Source: Pseudomonas sp. LS1212
GTDB taxonomy: Bacteria; Pseudomonadota; Gammaproteobacteria; Pseudomonadales; Pseudomonadaceae
Assembly: GCF_024741815.1 (NCBI RefSeq)
Contig: NZ_CP102951.1
Span: 905,001-969,000, forward strand
Direction: 5' to 3'
Length of the DNA: 64,000 bases
The notes under the pieces were generated by a model. The model saw only the letters and a list, made by a program, of their open reading frames with translations, was not told the origin of the DNA and ran no database searches. Position numbers and translations under genes: made by a program. Below are positions 45,535 through 54,829 of this stretch, piece after piece (within the stretch, counting starts at the first letter, position 1; each line of letters starts with the position of its first letter).

Positions 45535-45593
45535 GCCCACCGAGGTACGCCGACCCCATGTAGCAGCTGCCGTAAGGCTGCGTCCGCTTCCCG

Positions 45594-46181
45594 TCAGGAC
45601 ACCCAGCCGCTGACCTGCATCGCCGTGTACACCGCTACCGACGCCAGGACGAAGAAGGCGCTGGCCGCCAGACGGCGAATCAAGGTCAGTGGCAGCTTCT
45701 CGGCGGCAAAGTTGCCCGCCAGCACCACCGGTACGTTGGCAATCAGCATGCCCAGGGTGGTACCGATGATGACCAGCCACAGGTGCGGGTATTGTGCGGC
45801 GAGCATGACCGTGGCGATCTGGGTCTTGTCACCGATCTCGGCAATGAAGAAAGCGATCAGGGTCGTCAGGAATGGCCCGAAGCGTCGTGCGGTGCTGGCC
45901 TCGTCATCGTCCATCTTGTCCGGCACCAGGGTCCATAATGCAGTGGCGGCGAAGCTGGCGGCGAGAGTCCAGTGCAGGGTTGCATCGCTGAAGAAGCTGC
46001 TGAACCAGGCACCTACGGCGCCAGCGGCGGCGTGGTTTGCCAGGGTCGCAGCAATGATGCCGGCGATGATTGGCCAGGGTTTGCGAAAGCGCGCGGCCAG
46101 GATCAGTGCGAGCAATTGGGTCTTGTCGCCGATTTCGGCCAAGGCCACGATCGCGGTGGGGACGAGCAGGGATTCCAGCAT
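45594..46181 (-). CDS. TMEM165/Gdt1-family manganese exporter
   Basis: This 195-residue membrane protein has two copies of the ExGDKT motif in two hydrophobic repeats (VALAEIGDKTQL near residue 20 and FFIAEIGDKTQIATVM near 120) and about six membrane segments. The family exports Mn2+ or Ca2+. A yybP-ykoY-like manganese riboswitch lies directly upstream on the same strand, which strongly favours Mn2+ export. ATG at 46181 has AGGA upstream. Confidence 0.9.
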   Translation of the reverse strand: MLESLLVPTAIVALAEIGDKTQLLALILAARFRKPWPIIAGIIAATLANHAAAGAVGAWFSSFFSDATLHWTLAASFAATALWTLVPDKMDDDEASTARRFGPFLTTLIAFFIAEIGDKTQIATVMLAAQYPHLWLVIIGTTLGMLIANVPVVLAGNFAAEKLPLTLIRRLAASAFFVLASVAVYTAMQVSGWVS

Positions 46182-46209
46182 CAGGGTTTTCCTACGGGGG
46201 CGGGCCGAC

Positions 46210-46390
46210 ACGGCTATGACACGTACAGCCTCCCCGCCCCGGGTAAGGTGTGCGTGTCATAGGTCTTGTCAAACCCTGAGGTCCGTCTGTGCGGACTTCG
46301 GGTCGCATGCGCCATGGCCTGTGGACCAAGTATGTTGACGCATGCCGGACGAGCTGGCGCTCGTGGGAGACTACTCCCCTAGGACGGTGC
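46210..46390 (-). promoter_or_regulatory. yybP-ykoY manganese riboswitch
   Basis: On the minus strand the leader shows the motif's conserved elements: GGGGAGTAG, then GTCAACATACT, and AAGACCTATGAC. A downstream stem, CTATGACACG with CGTGTCATAG (46214-46223 and 46253-46262), can serve as the expression platform. It controls the manganese exporter that starts 29 bp after it. Boundaries are approximate. Confidence 0.85.
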
Positions 46391-46430
46391 GGATTCTGCC
46401 TAGGCAAAGCCGATTGGGCAAGTGAAGTTT

Positions 46431-47429
46431 TTAACCGCGTGTTGCCTGATAGATCTTGAAGCCCTGGCCTTGGGCGCGAACCTGGCACTCGCCGAAGCGC
46501 TCCTCGATCAGCGGTTGATAGCGCAGGAAACTATTGGCTACCAGTCGAAGTTCGCCGCCTTTTTTCAGATGTTCGGCTGCTTTTCTCAACATGGTTTCCG
46601 AGGCTTGGTAGTCGGTGTGCACCCCGGTGTGGAACGGCGGATTGCTCAGGATCGCATTGAGCCCCCTGGGGGCGGCGTCGATGCCATCACCGCAGATGAC
46701 TTCTCCGGTCAGACCATTGGCGGCCAGGGTCAGGCGACTGCTGGCGGCGGCGAAGGCGTCGACATCGAGCAGGGTCAACTGGATTTGCGGATAACGGCGT
46801 TTGATGGCTGCACCCAGCACCCCGGCTCCACAGCCAAAGTCCAACACGTGGCCATCAGGCAGATTGTCCAGGTGTTCGAGCAACAGCGCCGTCCCGCGAT
46901 CGAGCCGGCCATGGCTGAATACGCCCGGCAGGCTGACGATTTCCAGCGGGCCCTCGGCCAGTGGCAGGCTGTAGCGTTGCGCCAGGTTTTCGAGTTCGAC
47001 CGCTGGCGGCGGCGTCTCGATCACTACCTGCCACAGCTGGCAATGCCGGGCGCTGTCGAGTTTGCGTGGCTTGCCGAACGCGTGCAGTTGCTTGGCCGCG
47101 CCCTCGATGCCGCCGCGTTTTTCCCCGACCAGGTACAGCTCGCGGCCAGCCAGGCGCGAGGCCAGGGCGTTGAGCAGGTAGTTGGCCAGGTCGCGGGACT
47201 TGGGCAAGAACAGCACCGCGGCTTCGAACGGCTGCTCCGGTACCGTGACGCCAAACTGGCTACGGCCGGCGAAGCGCGCGTCGAGCGCCGCCTGGTCGCC
47301 GGCGTGCCAGCTCCAGCCATGGGCCTTGGGCAGTTTCCCGAGCAGGTCATCGGCAGGCAGCCCGGCCAACATCAGCGGGCCCTGGAACAATTCTGCCTGT
47401 CGAAGCAACACTTCACTGCGCGAGTCCAT
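46431..47429 (-). CDS. rsmC: 16S rRNA (G1207-N2) methyltransferase
   Basis: This 332-residue protein has an N-terminal degenerate methyltransferase-like domain (1-150) and a C-terminal catalytic domain with the SAM loop LDFGCGAGVLGAAI (near 195) and the NPPFHTG motif (near 262). RsmC methylates G1207 of 16S rRNA in the 30S subunit. The riboswitch and exporter lie downstream, and the dehydrogenase gene lies upstream with a 45-bp gap. Confidence 0.94.
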   Translation of the reverse strand: MDSRSEVLLRQAELFQGPLMLAGLPADDLLGKLPKAHGWSWHAGDQAALDARFAGRSQFGVTVPEQPFEAAVLFLPKSRDLANYLLNALASRLAGRELYLVGEKRGGIEGAAKQLHAFGKPRKLDSARHCQLWQVVIETPPPAVELENLAQRYSLPLAEGPLEIVSLPGVFSHGRLDRGTALLLEHLDNLPDGHVLDFGCGAGVLGAAIKRRYPQIQLTLLDVDAFAAASSRLTLAANGLTGEVICGDGIDAAPRGLNAILSNPPFHTGVHTDYQASETMLRKAAEHLKKGGELRLVANSFLRYQPLIEERFGECQVRAQGQGFKIYQATRG

Positions 47430-47474
47430 GGAAGGCTCCTGAAAAAGTGGCGAAGTCTACCAGAGCCGGCCGGC

Positions 47475-48440
47475 TCAGCTGACTACCCGGCGTGGTGCGT
47501 CGGCGAAAAAAGCCTGGGCGTTCTCCATCAACTGGTCGACGATACGTTGCCGTGCCTCTCGGCTGCCCCAGGCGCAGTGCGGGGTGACGATCAGGCGAGG
47601 AATGTCGGCGGCCAACAAAGGGTTGCCGTGCACAGGCGGTTCGACGCTGAGCACGTCGGTCGCCGCGCCGCCGAGGTGGCCGCTGCGCAGGGCATCGGCC
47701 AGGGCCTGCTCGTCGATCAGGCCGCCGCGGCCGGTATTGATGACAAAGGCGCCGGGCTTGAGCTGGTTCAGTTGGGCGGCGCCGATCATATGCAGGGTAT
47801 TTTCGTTGAGCGGGCAGTGCAGGGTCAGGGCATCGACCTGCGGCAGCAGTTCATCCAGGGCCAGGCGGTCGGCGCGTTCCGGCCGGCCGGGCAACTGGCC
47901 CAGCAGCACACGCATGCCAAAGGCTTCGGCCAGGCGGCCGACCGCGCTGCCCAGTTCGCCATGGCCGAGCAGACCGAGGGTCTTGCCTTCCAGTTCGACG
48001 ATCGGAAAGTCCAGCAGGCAGAACTGTCTGGACTGTTGCCAGCGCCCCTCGGCCACGACCTTCTGATAGTCGGGCAGGCGCGTCGCCAGGGCGAGCAGCA
48101 GCATCAAGGTGTGCTGGGCAACCGACGGGGTGCCATAGCCCTGACAGTTGCTCACGCAAATGCCCTGGGCGCGGGCGGCGTCCAGATCGACATTGTTGGT
48201 GCCAGTGGCGGCGACCAGGATCAGTTTCAAGTCCGGGCAGGCAGCCAGGGTCTGGGCGTCGAGCATGACCTTGTTGCTGATGACGACGCTGGCCCCCTGC
48301 AAGCGTTCGCGCACCTGCTGCGGCGAGCTGGAGGGGTACACCTGCAATTGATCGAAGCAGCCCTGCAAGCCACTGAGGTCGAGGTCGCCAAGGTCCAGCG
48401 AGCTGTGATCGAGGAAGACGGCGCGGCGATTGTTACTCAT
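47475..48440 (-). CDS. D-2-hydroxyacid dehydrogenase
   Basis: This 321-residue NAD(P)-dependent enzyme has the GLLGHGELGSAVGRLAEAFG nucleotide loop (near 150), the Arg of INTGRGGLIDE (near 232), the Glu of SVEPP and the active-site His in TPHCAWGS (near 285). Substrate is not settled; glycerate/hydroxypyruvate reductase is a reasonable guess. ATG at 48440 (MSNNRRAVFLD) is used; the longer frame overlaps the divergent LysE-like gene region. Confidence 0.9.
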   Translation of the reverse strand: MSNNRRAVFLDHSSLDLGDLDLSGLQGCFDQLQVYPSSSPQQVRERLQGASVVISNKVMLDAQTLAACPDLKLILVAATGTNNVDLDAARAQGICVSNCQGYGTPSVAQHTLMLLLALATRLPDYQKVVAEGRWQQSRQFCLLDFPIVELEGKTLGLLGHGELGSAVGRLAEAFGMRVLLGQLPGRPERADRLALDELLPQVDALTLHCPLNENTLHMIGAAQLNQLKPGAFVINTGRGGLIDEQALADALRSGHLGGAATDVLSVEPPVHGNPLLAADIPRLIVTPHCAWGSREARQRIVDQLMENAQAFFADAPRRVVS

Positions 48441-48523
48441 CAACTGTACCTTTTGTGCTGCCTGGTGAAGGGGTAATGTTACCAGCCTGACACAGCTGTT
48501 TCCGAAGTTGCCTTGGAGGCTCC

Positions 48524-49153
48524 ATGTACTGGACCGAATTTCTTGCCGTTGCCCTGATTCACCTGCTGGCGGTGGCCAGCCCCGGTCCCGATTTCGCCGT
48601 GGTGGTGCGCGAGAGCGTGACCCATGGCCGCCGCGCAGGCACCTGGACCGCATTGGGCGTGGGTACCGCGATCTTCCTGCATGTGGGGTATTCGCTGTTG
48701 GGCATCGGCCTGATCGTGTCCCAGTCGATCGTACTGTTCAATGCCTTGAAGTGGGCGGCGGCAGCGTACCTGGTCTACATCGGTATCAAGGCACTGCGCG
48801 CAGGCCCGGCGAGCCCGGAGGCTGCGGCCGTGGCCGCTTCGACGGTCGAGCGCACCCCGCGTGGCGCCTTCGTCGCCGGTTTCATGACCAACGGCTTGAA
48901 CCCCAAGGCGACCCTGTTCTTCCTGTCGCTGTTCACGGTCGTGATCAACCCGCATACGCCGCTGGCGGTACAGGCTGGCTACGGAGTCTACCTGGCCGTG
49001 GCCACCGGGGTGTGGTTCTGCCTGGTGGCGATGCTGTTCAGCCAGCAACGCGTGCGCGCAGGCTTCGCGCGGATGGGCCACTGGTTCGACCGGACCATGG
49101 GCGCGGTATTGGTGGCGTTGGGCATCAAGATCGCCTTCACCGAAATGCATTGA
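48524..49153 (+). CDS. LysE/RhtB-family amino acid exporter
   Basis: This 209-residue inner-membrane protein has the LysE-family N-terminal ASPGPDFAVVVRESVTHGRR loop and about six membrane segments, with GFMTNGLNPKATLFF in the middle. RhtB/LysE proteins export amino acids or their derivatives. GGAGG lies 6 nt before the ATG. It is divergent from the dehydrogenase gene. Confidence 0.92.
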   Translation: MYWTEFLAVALIHLLAVASPGPDFAVVVRESVTHGRRAGTWTALGVGTAIFLHVGYSLLGIGLIVSQSIVLFNALKWAAAAYLVYIGIKALRAGPASPEAAAVAASTVERTPRGAFVAGFMTNGLNPKATLFFLSLFTVVINPHTPLAVQAGYGVYLAVATGVWFCLVAMLFSQQRVRAGFARMGHWFDRTMGAVLVALGIKIAFTEMH

Positions 49154-49318
49154 TCCGGCGGGGTTGATTCAGGGCGCTCAGGTGAGGCGAGCGTCCTGAA
49201 CGCGCCCCGGCGTTAACGGCGCGTTCCAAATCATTCCTTCGGCTGATTTGGATGTAACACGAGGGATCTAGAGTGTGAGTGTCTTTGCCAAGCCTTTGAA
49301 CTCAGAAAAGGGATCCTT

Positions 49319-51001
49319 ATGTTGCAGACTCGCGTAATTCCGCCAGCCGACGGCGCCTACCAGTACCCTCTGTTGATCAAACGGCTGCTGCTGTCGGGCA
49401 GCCGCTACGAGAAAACTCGCGAGATCGTCTACCGGGACCAGCTGCGCTACAACTACCTGACCCTCAACGAACGCATTGCGCGCCTGGCCAATGTGCTGAC
49501 GCAAGCCGGAGTCAAGGCCGGCGATACCGTCGCGGTGATGGACTGGGACAGTCATCGCTATCTGGAATGCATGTTCGCCATCCCGATGATCGGCGCGGTG
49601 ATCCACACCATCAACGTGCGCCTGTCTCCCGAACAGATTCTCTACACCATGAACCATGCCGAAGATCGCTTCGTGCTGGTCAACAGCGATTTCGTCGGGC
49701 TCTACCAGAGCTTTGCCGGCCAACTGACGACGGTCGAGAAGACCCTGCTGATTACCGATGGCGCCGAAAAGACCGCCGAGCTACCGAATCTGCTGGGCGA
49801 ATACGAACAGCTGCTGGCTGCGGCCAGCCCGGTGTACGACTTCCCGGACTTCGACGAAAATTCGGTCGCCACAACCTTTTACACCACCGGCACCACTGGC
49901 AACCCGAAGGGCGTGTACTTCACTCACCGGCAACTGGTGTTGCACACCCTGGCCGCGGCGACGGTGACGGGCAGTGTCGACAGCGTTCGGCTATTGGGCA
50001 CGAACGATGTGTACATGCCGATTACCCCAATGTTCCATGTCCATGCCTGGGGTATCCCTTACGTGGCGACCATGCTCGGGCTCAAACAGGTCTACCCGGG
50101 CCGTTATGAGCCGGACCTGCTGGTCGAACTGTGGCGCCGTGAACAAGTCAGCTTTTCCCACTGCGTGCCGACCATCCTGCAAATGCTGCTCAATGCCAAG
50201 GGCGGCCAGGGTGTCGACTTCAATGGCTGGAAAATCATCATCGGCGGCAGTGCACTGAACCATGTCTTGTACGAAGCGGCCAAGGCTCGTGGTATTCAAC
50301 TGACAGCGGCCTACGGGATGTCGGAAACCTGCCCGCTGATCTCCTGCGCGCACCTGAACGAGGAGTTGCTGGCCGGCAGCGAAGACGAGCGCATCACTTA
50401 CCGGATCAAGGCCGGCGTACCTACGCCATTGGTCGACGCAGCCATTGTCGACTGCGATGGCAACTTCCTGCCCGCCGATGGCGAGTCCCAGGGTGAGTTG
50501 GTATTGCGTGCGCCCTGGTTGACCATGGGCTACTTCCGCGAGCAAGAGAAGGGTGCCGAACTCTGGGAAGGCGGCTGGCTGCATACCGGTGATGTCGCAA
50601 CGCTCGACAGCATGGGGGTAATCGATATTCGCGACCGGATCAAGGACGTGATCAAGACGGGCGGCGAATGGGTTTCGTCATTGGACCTCGAAGACCTGAT
50701 CAGCCGGCACCCGGCGATACGTGAGGTAGCAGTGGTCGGGATCGCCGATCCGCAATGGGGCGAGCGGCCCTTCGCGTTACTGGTTGTGCATGAGGGCCAG
50801 TCAATAGATGCCAAGGCGCTCAAGGAGCATCTCAAGCCTTTCGTGGAGCTTGGGCACATCAACAAATGGGCCATTCCCAGCCAGATCGCGCTTGTTACTG
50901 AAATTCCCAAAACCAGCGTCGGCAAGCTCGACAAGAAGCGTATCCGCCTGAATGTCACTGAGTGGCAAGCCACCAACAGCACCTTCCTCTCGACGCTTTG
51001 A
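49319..51001 (+). CDS. Medium/long-chain acyl-CoA ligase (AlkK-like)
   Basis: This 560-residue AMP-forming ligase has the P-loop YTTGTTGNPKG (about 198-208) and the A8-region KTGGEWVSS (near 445). It resembles AlkK-type enzymes that activate medium-chain fatty acids. The ATG follows AGGGATC. It heads a four-gene stretch with DUF1302, DUF1329 and LuxR/LAL genes. Confidence 0.92.
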   Translation: MLQTRVIPPADGAYQYPLLIKRLLLSGSRYEKTREIVYRDQLRYNYLTLNERIARLANVLTQAGVKAGDTVAVMDWDSHRYLECMFAIPMIGAVIHTINVRLSPEQILYTMNHAEDRFVLVNSDFVGLYQSFAGQLTTVEKTLLITDGAEKTAELPNLLGEYEQLLAAASPVYDFPDFDENSVATTFYTTGTTGNPKGVYFTHRQLVLHTLAAATVTGSVDSVRLLGTNDVYMPITPMFHVHAWGIPYVATMLGLKQVYPGRYEPDLLVELWRREQVSFSHCVPTILQMLLNAKGGQGVDFNGWKIIIGGSALNHVLYEAAKARGIQLTAAYGMSETCPLISCAHLNEELLAGSEDERITYRIKAGVPTPLVDAAIVDCDGNFLPADGESQGELVLRAPWLTMGYFREQEKGAELWEGGWLHTGDVATLDSMGVIDIRDRIKDVIKTGGEWVSSLDLEDLISRHPAIREVAVVGIADPQWGERPFALLVVHEGQSIDAKALKEHLKPFVELGHINKWAIPSQIALVTEIPKTSVGKLDKKRIRLNVTEWQATNSTFLSTL

Positions 51002-51340
51002 CGCGTCCCTTGCCGTGCCCGAAAAGGCACGGCAAGCCCACCAAGCAAGCGCTTGGCTTGTCAAACCCTGTTTTTCAGCCATTCTTGCCACTGCCATATG
51101 GCGGGATGGACACAATGGCCGTGCCAGTGCGGTTGGAGACTGCAAATCACACTTTAGAGGGATCAAGCAGTACTACCTGCTGGCTATAGTCGGGTCAGGG
51201 GATTTTTAGGAACGAAGGTCTGCGCAAATGAATGCGCACTGCCACTTTGGCCGATCAGGAACATGTCAAAACACCTGTCGATCGAGGCGTTTTTAGAAGG
51301 ACTCACTGCCATAAAAATAAAAGTACATGGAGTAGCGTCG
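51002..51340. other. Intergenic region before the DUF1302 gene
   Basis: These 339 bp hold no convincing gene. A short GGCACGGC/CGTGCC pairing just after the ligase stop (51015-51035) could be a weak terminator, so the DUF1302 gene may have its own promoter here. No operator was recognised. Confidence 0.4.
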
Positions 51341-53230
51341 ATGACATCAGTAAACCAGTTCTGGCGCCGGGCGAAACTTCCCCTGGCCGTCAGTCTCGCT
51401 TCTACGCTCGCCGGTCCTGCATTCGGCGTCAGTTTCAACATCGGGGAGATTGAAGGTCAATTCGACTCGTCGCTGTCCATCGGCGCCAGCTGGTCGACCG
51501 AAAACCCCAACAAAAACCTGATTGGCGTCAACAACGGCGGCAGTGGACTGTCCCAGACGTCCGATGACGGCCACCTGAACTTCAAGAAAGGCGAAACCTT
51601 CTCGAAGATCTTCAAGGGTATCCATGACCTGGAGCTGAAATACGGCGATAGCGGGGTTTTCGTGCGCGGCAAGTACTGGTACGACTTCGAGCTCAAGGAC
51701 GAAAGCCGCGAGTTCAAGGACATCAGCGACTCCAACCGCAAGGAAGGCGCCAAGTCTTCCGGCGGGCAGCTTCTCGACGCCTTCATCTACCACAATTACG
51801 CGATTGCCGAGCAACCGGGTTCCGTGCGTCTCGGTAAGCAAGTGGTGAGCTGGGGCGAGAGTACCTTCATCCAGAGCGGCATCAACGCCATCAACCCGGT
51901 CGACGTCTCGGCATTCCGCCGTCCGGGCGCCGAGATCAAGGAAGGCCTGATCCCGGTCAACATGTTCTATGTTTCGCAAAGTCTGACCGACAACCTCTCC
52001 GCCGAGGCCTTCTATCAGTTGGAGTGGGACCAGACAGTCGTCGATAACTGCGGCACCTTCTTCTCCCAGCCGGACATCATCGCCGACGGTTGCGACGATA
52101 ACCTGCGGCTATTGAACAAGCGCTCCGCGGTTCCGGCCGCCGCCCTGCCATTCCTCGCTTCGCGTGGCGTGGACATCAACCAAGAAGGCGTGTTGGTCCG
52201 TCGTGGCCCCGACCGTGATGCCCGTGACAGCGGTCAATTCGGCGTTGCCTTGCGTTACATGTTCGACCCGCTGGATACCGAATTCGGCGCCTACTTCATG
52301 AACTATCACAGCCGTAACCCGATCTTCAGCGCAAGCGCCGCCGCGCCATCGGTGTATGCCGGGCTCGCCAGCCTGCCGGCTTCGCTGCGACCATTGGCGC
52401 CGCTGATCGTGGCGGGCAACTCCAGCTACTTCGTCGAGTACCCTGAAGACATTCGCCTCTATGGCTTGAGCTTCTCCACCACCTTGCCTACCGGTACCGC
52501 CTGGAGCGGTGAGATCAGCTATCGGCCAAATGCGCCGGTGCAGTTGAACTCCACGGATATCCTGTTCGCCGCCGTGCGTCCGATCGGTGGTTCGCTGGCC
52601 AACGCCTCGCTGCTCAACGCCGTGCCGGGACAGGACCTGCATGGTTACACCCGCAAGGAAGTCACCCAGTTCCAGACGACCCTGACGCACTTCTTCGATC
52701 AAGTGATGGGGGCCGAGCGGCTGACCCTGGTCGGTGAAGTTGGCGTGACCCAGGTCGGCGGCCTGGAGAGCACCTCCAAGATGCGTTACGGCCGTGATCC
52801 GGTCTACGGTCCAGGCGAACTGCCTGCCACCGGCGGCCTCAATACCTGCTCGCAGATCCTCAACACCAACACCATCAACGGCGCAGGCCCGGGTGCGGCC
52901 ACCAACAACCGCAGCCGCAACTGCAACGACGACGGCTTTACCACGGCGACTTCATGGGGTTATCGCATGCGCGCCATCTGGGACTACAACGACGTTTTCG
53001 CCGGGGTCAACCTCAAGCCTAGCGTGGCCTGGTCTCACGACGTCGACGGCTACTCGCCAGGCCCTGGCGGTAACTTCGAGGAAGGTCGCAAGGCCGTCAG
53101 CCTGGGGCTCGATGCCGAGTACCAGAACACCTATACCACCAGCCTGTCCTACACCAATTTCTTCGACGGCAAGTACACCACCGTGGATGACCGCGACTTC
53201 GTTGCACTCAGCTTCGGCGTGAACTTCTAA
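51341..53230 (+). CDS. DUF1302 outer-membrane-type protein
   Basis: This 629-residue exported protein has a signal peptide (about 1-30, ending GPAFGVS) and a beta-rich, Gly/Asn-rich body with regularly alternating strands and a C-terminal Phe (SFGVNF), consistent with an outer-membrane beta barrel. DUF1302 proteins are regularly paired with DUF1329 proteins. The ATG at 51341 follows GGAG; an ATG at 51263 would add 26 residues before the signal. The neighbouring acyl-CoA ligase suggests uptake of hydrophobic compounds. Confidence 0.88.
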   Translation: MTSVNQFWRRAKLPLAVSLASTLAGPAFGVSFNIGEIEGQFDSSLSIGASWSTENPNKNLIGVNNGGSGLSQTSDDGHLNFKKGETFSKIFKGIHDLELKYGDSGVFVRGKYWYDFELKDESREFKDISDSNRKEGAKSSGGQLLDAFIYHNYAIAEQPGSVRLGKQVVSWGESTFIQSGINAINPVDVSAFRRPGAEIKEGLIPVNMFYVSQSLTDNLSAEAFYQLEWDQTVVDNCGTFFSQPDIIADGCDDNLRLLNKRSAVPAAALPFLASRGVDINQEGVLVRRGPDRDARDSGQFGVALRYMFDPLDTEFGAYFMNYHSRNPIFSASAAAPSVYAGLASLPASLRPLAPLIVAGNSSYFVEYPEDIRLYGLSFSTTLPTGTAWSGEISYRPNAPVQLNSTDILFAAVRPIGGSLANASLLNAVPGQDLHGYTRKEVTQFQTTLTHFFDQVMGAERLTLVGEVGVTQVGGLESTSKMRYGRDPVYGPGELPATGGLNTCSQILNTNTINGAGPGAATNNRSRNCNDDGFTTATSWGYRMRAIWDYNDVFAGVNLKPSVAWSHDVDGYSPGPGGNFEEGRKAVSLGLDAEYQNTYTTSLSYTNFFDGKYTTVDDRDFVALSFGVNF

Positions 53231-53252
53231 GCATCCGGATTTCGGGACGAGT

Positions 53253-54623
53253 ATGAAAATGAAAATTACCAAAGGTCTGTTGCAAGTCGGTGTGCTGGGC
53301 TTGTCCTTGCTCGCAACGAGCGTGATGGCGGCCGTCTCGGCCACTGAAGCGGCCAAGCTGGGCACCAGCCTGACCCCGATGGGCGCCGAAAAGGCAGGCA
53401 ATGCCGACGGTTCGATCCCCGCTTGGACGCCAATGTCGAAAACGGCTGGCTCGGCCGATAGCAAGGGCTTCCTGTCCGATCCTTACGCCAGCGAAAAGCC
53501 GCTGTTCACCATCACGGCGCAAAACGTCGACCAGTACAAGGAAAAGCTCGCGCCGGGGCAGTATGCGATGTTCAAGCGCTACCCGGAAACCTTCAAGATG
53601 CCGGTCTATCCGTCCCATCGCGGCGCGACCGTGCCCGACGACGTGTTTGCCGCCATCAAAGAGAACGCCACCAAGACGACTCTGGTCAGTGGTGGCAACG
53701 GGCTGGAAAACTTCAAGACCGCCGTGCCGTTCCCGATTCCCCAGAACGGTGTGGAAGCCATCTGGAACCACATTACCCGCTATCGCGGCGGTAGCGTGAA
53801 GCGTCTGATCACCCAGGCCACCCCACAGTCGAACGGTTCGTACAGCCTGGTGTATTTCCAGGACCAGTTCGTCTTCCGCGACAAGATAAAGGACTTTGAT
53901 CCGGCGAACCCGGGCAACATTCTCTTCTACTTCAAGCAGGAAGTGACGGCGCCTGCCCGTCTGGCCGGTGGCGTACTGCTGGTACACGAGACCCTCGACC
54001 AGGTGAAGGAGCCGCGTCTGGCCTGGGTCTATAATGCTGGCCAGCGTCGAGTACGCCGGGCTCCGCAAGTTTCCTATGACGGCCCGGGCACTGCCGCCGA
54101 TGGTCTGCGTACTTCCGATAACCTCGATATGTACAACGGCGCGCCGGATCGTTACAACTGGAAGCTCGAAGGCAAGAAAGAGATGTACATCGCCTCCGAC
54201 AGCCACAAGCTCGATTCGCCGACCCTGAAGTACGCCGACATCATCAAGGCCGGGCATATCAATCAGGACCTGGCCCGTTACGAGTTGCGCCGGGTCTGGC
54301 ATGTAGTCGCCACCTTGAAGGAAGGCCAGCGGCACATCTACGCCAAGCGTGACTTCTATATCGACGAAGACACCTGGCAGGCTGCGGTGATCGATCATTA
54401 CGACGGTCGTGGTCAGCTCTGGCGCGTCGCCGAGGCGCATTCCCAGAACTACTACAACAAGCAAGTGCCTTGGTACACCCTGGAAACCCTCTACGACCTG
54501 CAGTCCGGCCGTTATCTGGCCCTGGGCATGAAGAACGAAGAGAAGTCGGCTTATGACTTCGGTTTCACCGCCACCACCGCTGACTTTACCCCGGCAGCCT
54601 TGCGCCAGGCGGGTGTTCGTTAA
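53253..54623 (+). CDS. DUF1329 exported protein
   Basis: This 456-residue protein has a signal peptide (about 1-24) followed by a large lipoprotein-localisation-factor-like beta fold. Conserved blocks include WNHITRYRGGS, ARLAGGVLLVHE and RRVWHVVATLKEGQRHIY. It lies 22 bp after the DUF1302 gene, so the two are one operon. The fold suggests handling of lipid-like molecules in the periplasm; this is inference. Confidence 0.88.
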   Translation: MKMKITKGLLQVGVLGLSLLATSVMAAVSATEAAKLGTSLTPMGAEKAGNADGSIPAWTPMSKTAGSADSKGFLSDPYASEKPLFTITAQNVDQYKEKLAPGQYAMFKRYPETFKMPVYPSHRGATVPDDVFAAIKENATKTTLVSGGNGLENFKTAVPFPIPQNGVEAIWNHITRYRGGSVKRLITQATPQSNGSYSLVYFQDQFVFRDKIKDFDPANPGNILFYFKQEVTAPARLAGGVLLVHETLDQVKEPRLAWVYNAGQRRVRRAPQVSYDGPGTAADGLRTSDNLDMYNGAPDRYNWKLEGKKEMYIASDSHKLDSPTLKYADIIKAGHINQDLARYELRRVWHVVATLKEGQRHIYAKRDFYIDEDTWQAAVIDHYDGRGQLWRVAEAHSQNYYNKQVPWYTLETLYDLQSGRYLALGMKNEEKSAYDFGFTATTADFTPAALRQAGVR

Positions 54624-54652
54624 GCGCTATTAGAACCCAAGTGATCCCCCAG

Positions 54653-54680
54653 AACGCCCCGGCTTGCCGGGGCGTTTCTG
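54653..54680 (+). terminator. Terminator after the DUF1302-DUF1329 operon
   Basis: AACGCCCCGG and CCGGGGCGTT form a perfect 10-bp stem with a 4-nt loop, followed by a short T-rich tail. Confidence 0.8.
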
Positions 54681-54829
54681 TTGGTGCGGGCCTATTGGCC
54701 GGGGTTGAAGCTTTTTGTTGAAGTCTTTTTGCGCTGACTTGTTATAAAAAACTTTCAGTTGCGTTGATTTAAACGCTAGTCTGCGGACATCTGCAACGCC
54801 GACCCCAGCACGTTCAACAAGAGCCGGCC

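Noticed and set aside
53208..54464. Minus-strand open frame of 418 codons opposite the DUF1329 gene
   Set aside because: Shadow frame; the sense strand has a signal peptide and DUF1329 blocks.
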